Origin: an uncultured Ruminococcus sp.
GTDB lineage: Bacteria > Bacillota > Clostridia > Oscillospirales > CAG-272
NCBI GenBank assembly: GCA_900551005.1
Contig: URUL01000090.1
Coordinates: forward strand, 1 to 7,679
Length of the DNA: 7,679 nucleotides
Direction: 5' to 3'
The translations under genes and the position numbers were made by a program. Within the stretch, counting starts at the first letter, position 1. The number at the start of each line of letters is the position of its first letter. Below, in pieces: positions 6,277 through 7,679 of this stretch. The notes below the pieces were generated by a model. The model worked only from the letters and a program-made list of their open reading frames with translations, did not search any database and had not been told where the DNA came from.

Positions 6277-6911
6277 CAGCGTGCCCCTTTATGTGTGAAA
6301 ATCAACGATATTGTCTTGGCAATACACTTTAAATCCAGAAAAACGGAGCGATGTTCTATGTACTCCATGTCGTATATGATTTTTTCCTCGGGCTCTAACT
6401 CATAGCCGCCATTTACTTGCGCATAGCCGGTAAGACCCGGAATGACGACCAAGCGGTTAGAGAATCCAACAATGTATTTTTCAAATTGCTCGTAGAAATA
6501 CTGGCGTTCCGGGCGTGGTCCAACAAAGCTCATATCGCCCTTTAATATATTCCAAAGCTGCGGCAGCTCGTCCAGCCGCGTTTTGCGCAGGGATGCACCA
6601 AAACGAGTACAGCGCGCATCTTCTTTATCCGCCCACTTGGGGCCATTCACCTCCGCATCAATATTCATTGTCCGAAACTTGTATATTACGAACGGTTTTC
6701 CGTTCTTCCCGAGCCTTTCTTGCCTGAAAATCGCACCGCCCGGCGAATCAATCAAAATGATCAGCGCAATCACTGCCATTGGGATGGCCAGTACTATAAG
6801 ACCTATCAACGCAAAGAAAAAATCAAAGAGCCTTTTTACCAGAAGATACGACCATCGTTCTTGAATGCGTGGTAAAGCAATATAAACTGTATCGCGTTCT
6901 ACTTCCACCAT
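6276..6911 (-). CDS. Undecaprenyl-phosphate sugar-1-phosphate transferase (WbaP/PglC-type)
   Basis: A 211-residue bacterial sugar transferase, the initiating enzyme that moves sugar-1-phosphate from a UDP-sugar to undecaprenyl phosphate. KRLFDFFFALIGL (26-38) begins the single hydrophobic re-entrant helix (about 29-54). GGAIFRQERLGKNGKPFVIYKFRTM (58-82) follows, then the catalytic region LDELPQLWNILKGDMSFVGPRPE (113-135) and PGLTGYAQVNG (158-168). The length matches the short monotopic PglC/EpsL type without the extra membrane bundle of WbaP. The start ATG 6911 has AAGGAGATG directly upstream. The gene overlaps the GT2 gene by one base, so the two form an operon for exopolysaccharide or glycan assembly. 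Galactose, glucose or a diamino-sugar are all possible substrates. Confidence 0.94.
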   Translation of the reverse strand: MVEVERDTVYIALPRIQERWSYLLVKRLFDFFFALIGLIVLAIPMAVIALIILIDSPGGAIFRQERLGKNGKPFVIYKFRTMNIDAEVNGPKWADKEDARCTRFGASLRKTRLDELPQLWNILKGDMSFVGPRPERQYFYEQFEKYIVGFSNRLVVIPGLTGYAQVNGGYELEPEEKIIYDMEYIEHRSVFLDLKCIAKTISLIFTHKGAR

Positions 6912-6927
6912 GATTCATCTCCTTATC

Positions 6928-7179
6928 TCATTCTATATTTTTTTCGCTGTCAGCTGTATTTACCCAATTCTCTCTTGCATTTGGGCGAGCAAAACTGTAC
7001 ACCTGCTCAAAAGTCCATTTAGTAGTATCTTCGTTATCTTCAATTTCGCCTGATAACACACGAGCTGCAAAAGAAAGCATGGTATCCCACTTCAATTGCA
7101 TTCCACTTCCACATGTGTATTCTATAGAAACGCTCAAACTCACAGACAATATCCATCTATGCCAAACCAGCCTGTACAA
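6928..7179 (-). CDS. Unrecognised protein, probably the C-terminal remnant of an EPS-operon gene
   Basis: This frame ends at TGA 6928, 16 nt before the sugar transferase start, spacing that fits a preceding operon gene. It opens at TTG 7179 for 83 residues but is free of stops back to 7260. The only ATG with reasonable position is at 7101, giving 57 residues, and its ribosome site is poor. The last 50 residues (MLSFAARVLSGEIED, TTKWTFEQVYSFARPNAREN) look like real protein: acidic, amphipathic and soluble. The upstream part, HRWILSVSLSVSIEY, looks less natural. I do not recognise the family. The likeliest reading is that the gene lost its 5' part at a joint somewhere between about 7100 and 7290. 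Confidence 0.45.
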   Translation of the reverse strand: MYRLVWHRWILSVSLSVSIEYTCGSGMQLKWDTMLSFAARVLSGEIEDNEDTTKWTFEQVYSFARPNARENWVNTADSEKNIE

Positions 7180-7294
7180 TAACAGCCCCTTTATCCGGAT
7201 TTGCTGTCCGGAAACGCCCTTTGTGACCGACTCAATCGCCGAAATACGTTGTTCAGACTTTCACCATGGCAATGGAACAACTGCGCGGGGCTGC
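7180..7294. other. Non-coding stretch between fumarase end and EPS remnant
   Basis: No gene is recognised here. It holds two copies of TCCGGA (7194-7199 and 7207-7212) able to form a short hairpin. It also holds a 7-bp inverted repeat GTTGTTC/GAACAAC (7248-7254, 7275-7281) with a CCATGG in the loop. Neither is followed by a T tract on either strand, so neither is a clear terminator for the fumarase gene. GC content changes within this stretch, so it probably contains a joint. Confidence 0.4.
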
Positions 7295-7679
7295 TCAGAC
7301 CATTTGCTCCGGGTGGAACACGCGGTCAAATTCCGCGGCGGTCATGTAGCCCAGTGACAGGCAGGCGTCACGCAGGGTGACCGAGTCCCGGTGGGCGAGC
7401 TTGGCGACACGCGCCGCGTTCTCGTAGCCGATGTAGGGGGTCAGCGCCGTCACGGTCATGAGCGAGGCGTGCAGATTGTGTGCCATTCTTTCGCGGTCGG
7501 CTGTGAGTCCCGCAAGGCAGTGGATCCGGAAGGAGTCGATCGCCGCCGTCAGCAGGCGGACGGAACGCAGGAAGTTGTCGATGCAGACCGGCATGAACAC
7601 CTTGAGCTGAAAATAGCCCTGCGATGCCGCCAGCCCGACAGCAACATCGATTGCCATGACCTGCACCCACACCATGGTG
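7295..7679 (-). CDS. fumC: Class II fumarate hydratase, C-terminal part (runs off the window)
   Basis: About 128 C-terminal residues of a class II fumarase, the cytosolic homotetramer interconverting fumarate and malate. The reading continues past the window end, so the N-terminus, the active-site His and the GSSxMPxKxNP signature loop, which should lie just upstream, are not visible. Seen here are TMVWVQVMAIDVAVGLA, the core helix NFLRSVRLLTAAIDS, and the C-terminal fumarase domain GYENAARVAKLAHRDS with ALGY-like SLGYMTAAEF and the ending PEQMV, typical of FumC rather than aspartase. The 3' end is intact. Base composition is about 65% GC (39 of 60 in 7321-7380), against 35% (21 of 60) in a helicase line. 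It therefore probably has a different origin from its left neighbour. Confidence 0.85.
   Translation of the reverse strand, partial: TMVWVQVMAIDVAVGLAASQGYFQLKVFMPVCIDNFLRSVRLLTAAIDSFRIHCLAGLTADRERMAHNLHASLMTVTALTPYIGYENAARVAKLAHRDSVTLRDACLSLGYMTAAEFDRVFHPEQMV

Noticed and set aside
7194..7281. Hairpins as a fumarase terminator or transposon ends
   Set aside because: Stems are only 6-7 bp, loops are variable, there is no T tract, and no transposase or matching terminal repeat is seen elsewhere.
1..7679. CRISPR array, tRNA or rRNA genes
   Set aside because: No regularly spaced repeats and no tRNA- or rRNA-like sequence noticed on either strand.

Overview
The window looks like chromosomal DNA of a low-to-moderate GC anaerobic Firmicute, most likely a gut Clostridia member (Oscillospiraceae/Lachnospiraceae type). 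This is inferred from strong GGAGG-type ribosome binding sites, tightly overlapping operon genes, and the Clostridia-like sequence of the deformylase, MutT and helicase proteins. Nearly every gene reads on the minus strand. The segment is a patchwork. At least two genes are cut at sharp joints, and a high-GC fumarase end lies at the right edge.

Left part (1-652): a broken + strand Cro/C1-type helix-turn-helix fragment (1-75) abuts a complete minus-strand XRE regulator (84-425). A 44-residue small ORF (418-552) overlaps the regulator's start and has a near-perfect Shine-Dalgarno. A long inverted repeat followed by eight T, i.e. a + strand intrinsic terminator, lies inside that small ORF.

Centre (653-5446): one minus-strand operon. 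Transcription order is a large RecQ-UvrD fusion helicase, a low-molecular-weight protein tyrosine phosphatase, a MutT-type Nudix hydrolase and a peptide deformylase-like protein. Gaps are 4, 15 and -4 nt. The helicase has lost its N-terminal RecQ ATPase half but keeps a complete UvrD-type SF1 motor and an uncharacterised C-terminal tail.

Right part (5376-7179): the distal piece of an exopolysaccharide/capsule operon. It holds an unrecognised C-terminal fragment, an undecaprenyl-phosphate sugar-1-phosphate transferase that would start the lipid-linked repeat unit, a GT2 glycosyltransferase, and the first ~15 codons of another glycosyltransferase. That last gene is cut at about 5424-5441, where the helicase begins. 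EPS transcription would therefore run straight into the helicase operon.

Right edge (7295-7679): the C-terminal third of a class II fumarase at about 65% GC by hand count of one line, against about 35% in a sampled helicase line. The joints could be real recombination or mobile-element scars, or assembly artefacts. The sequence alone cannot decide.
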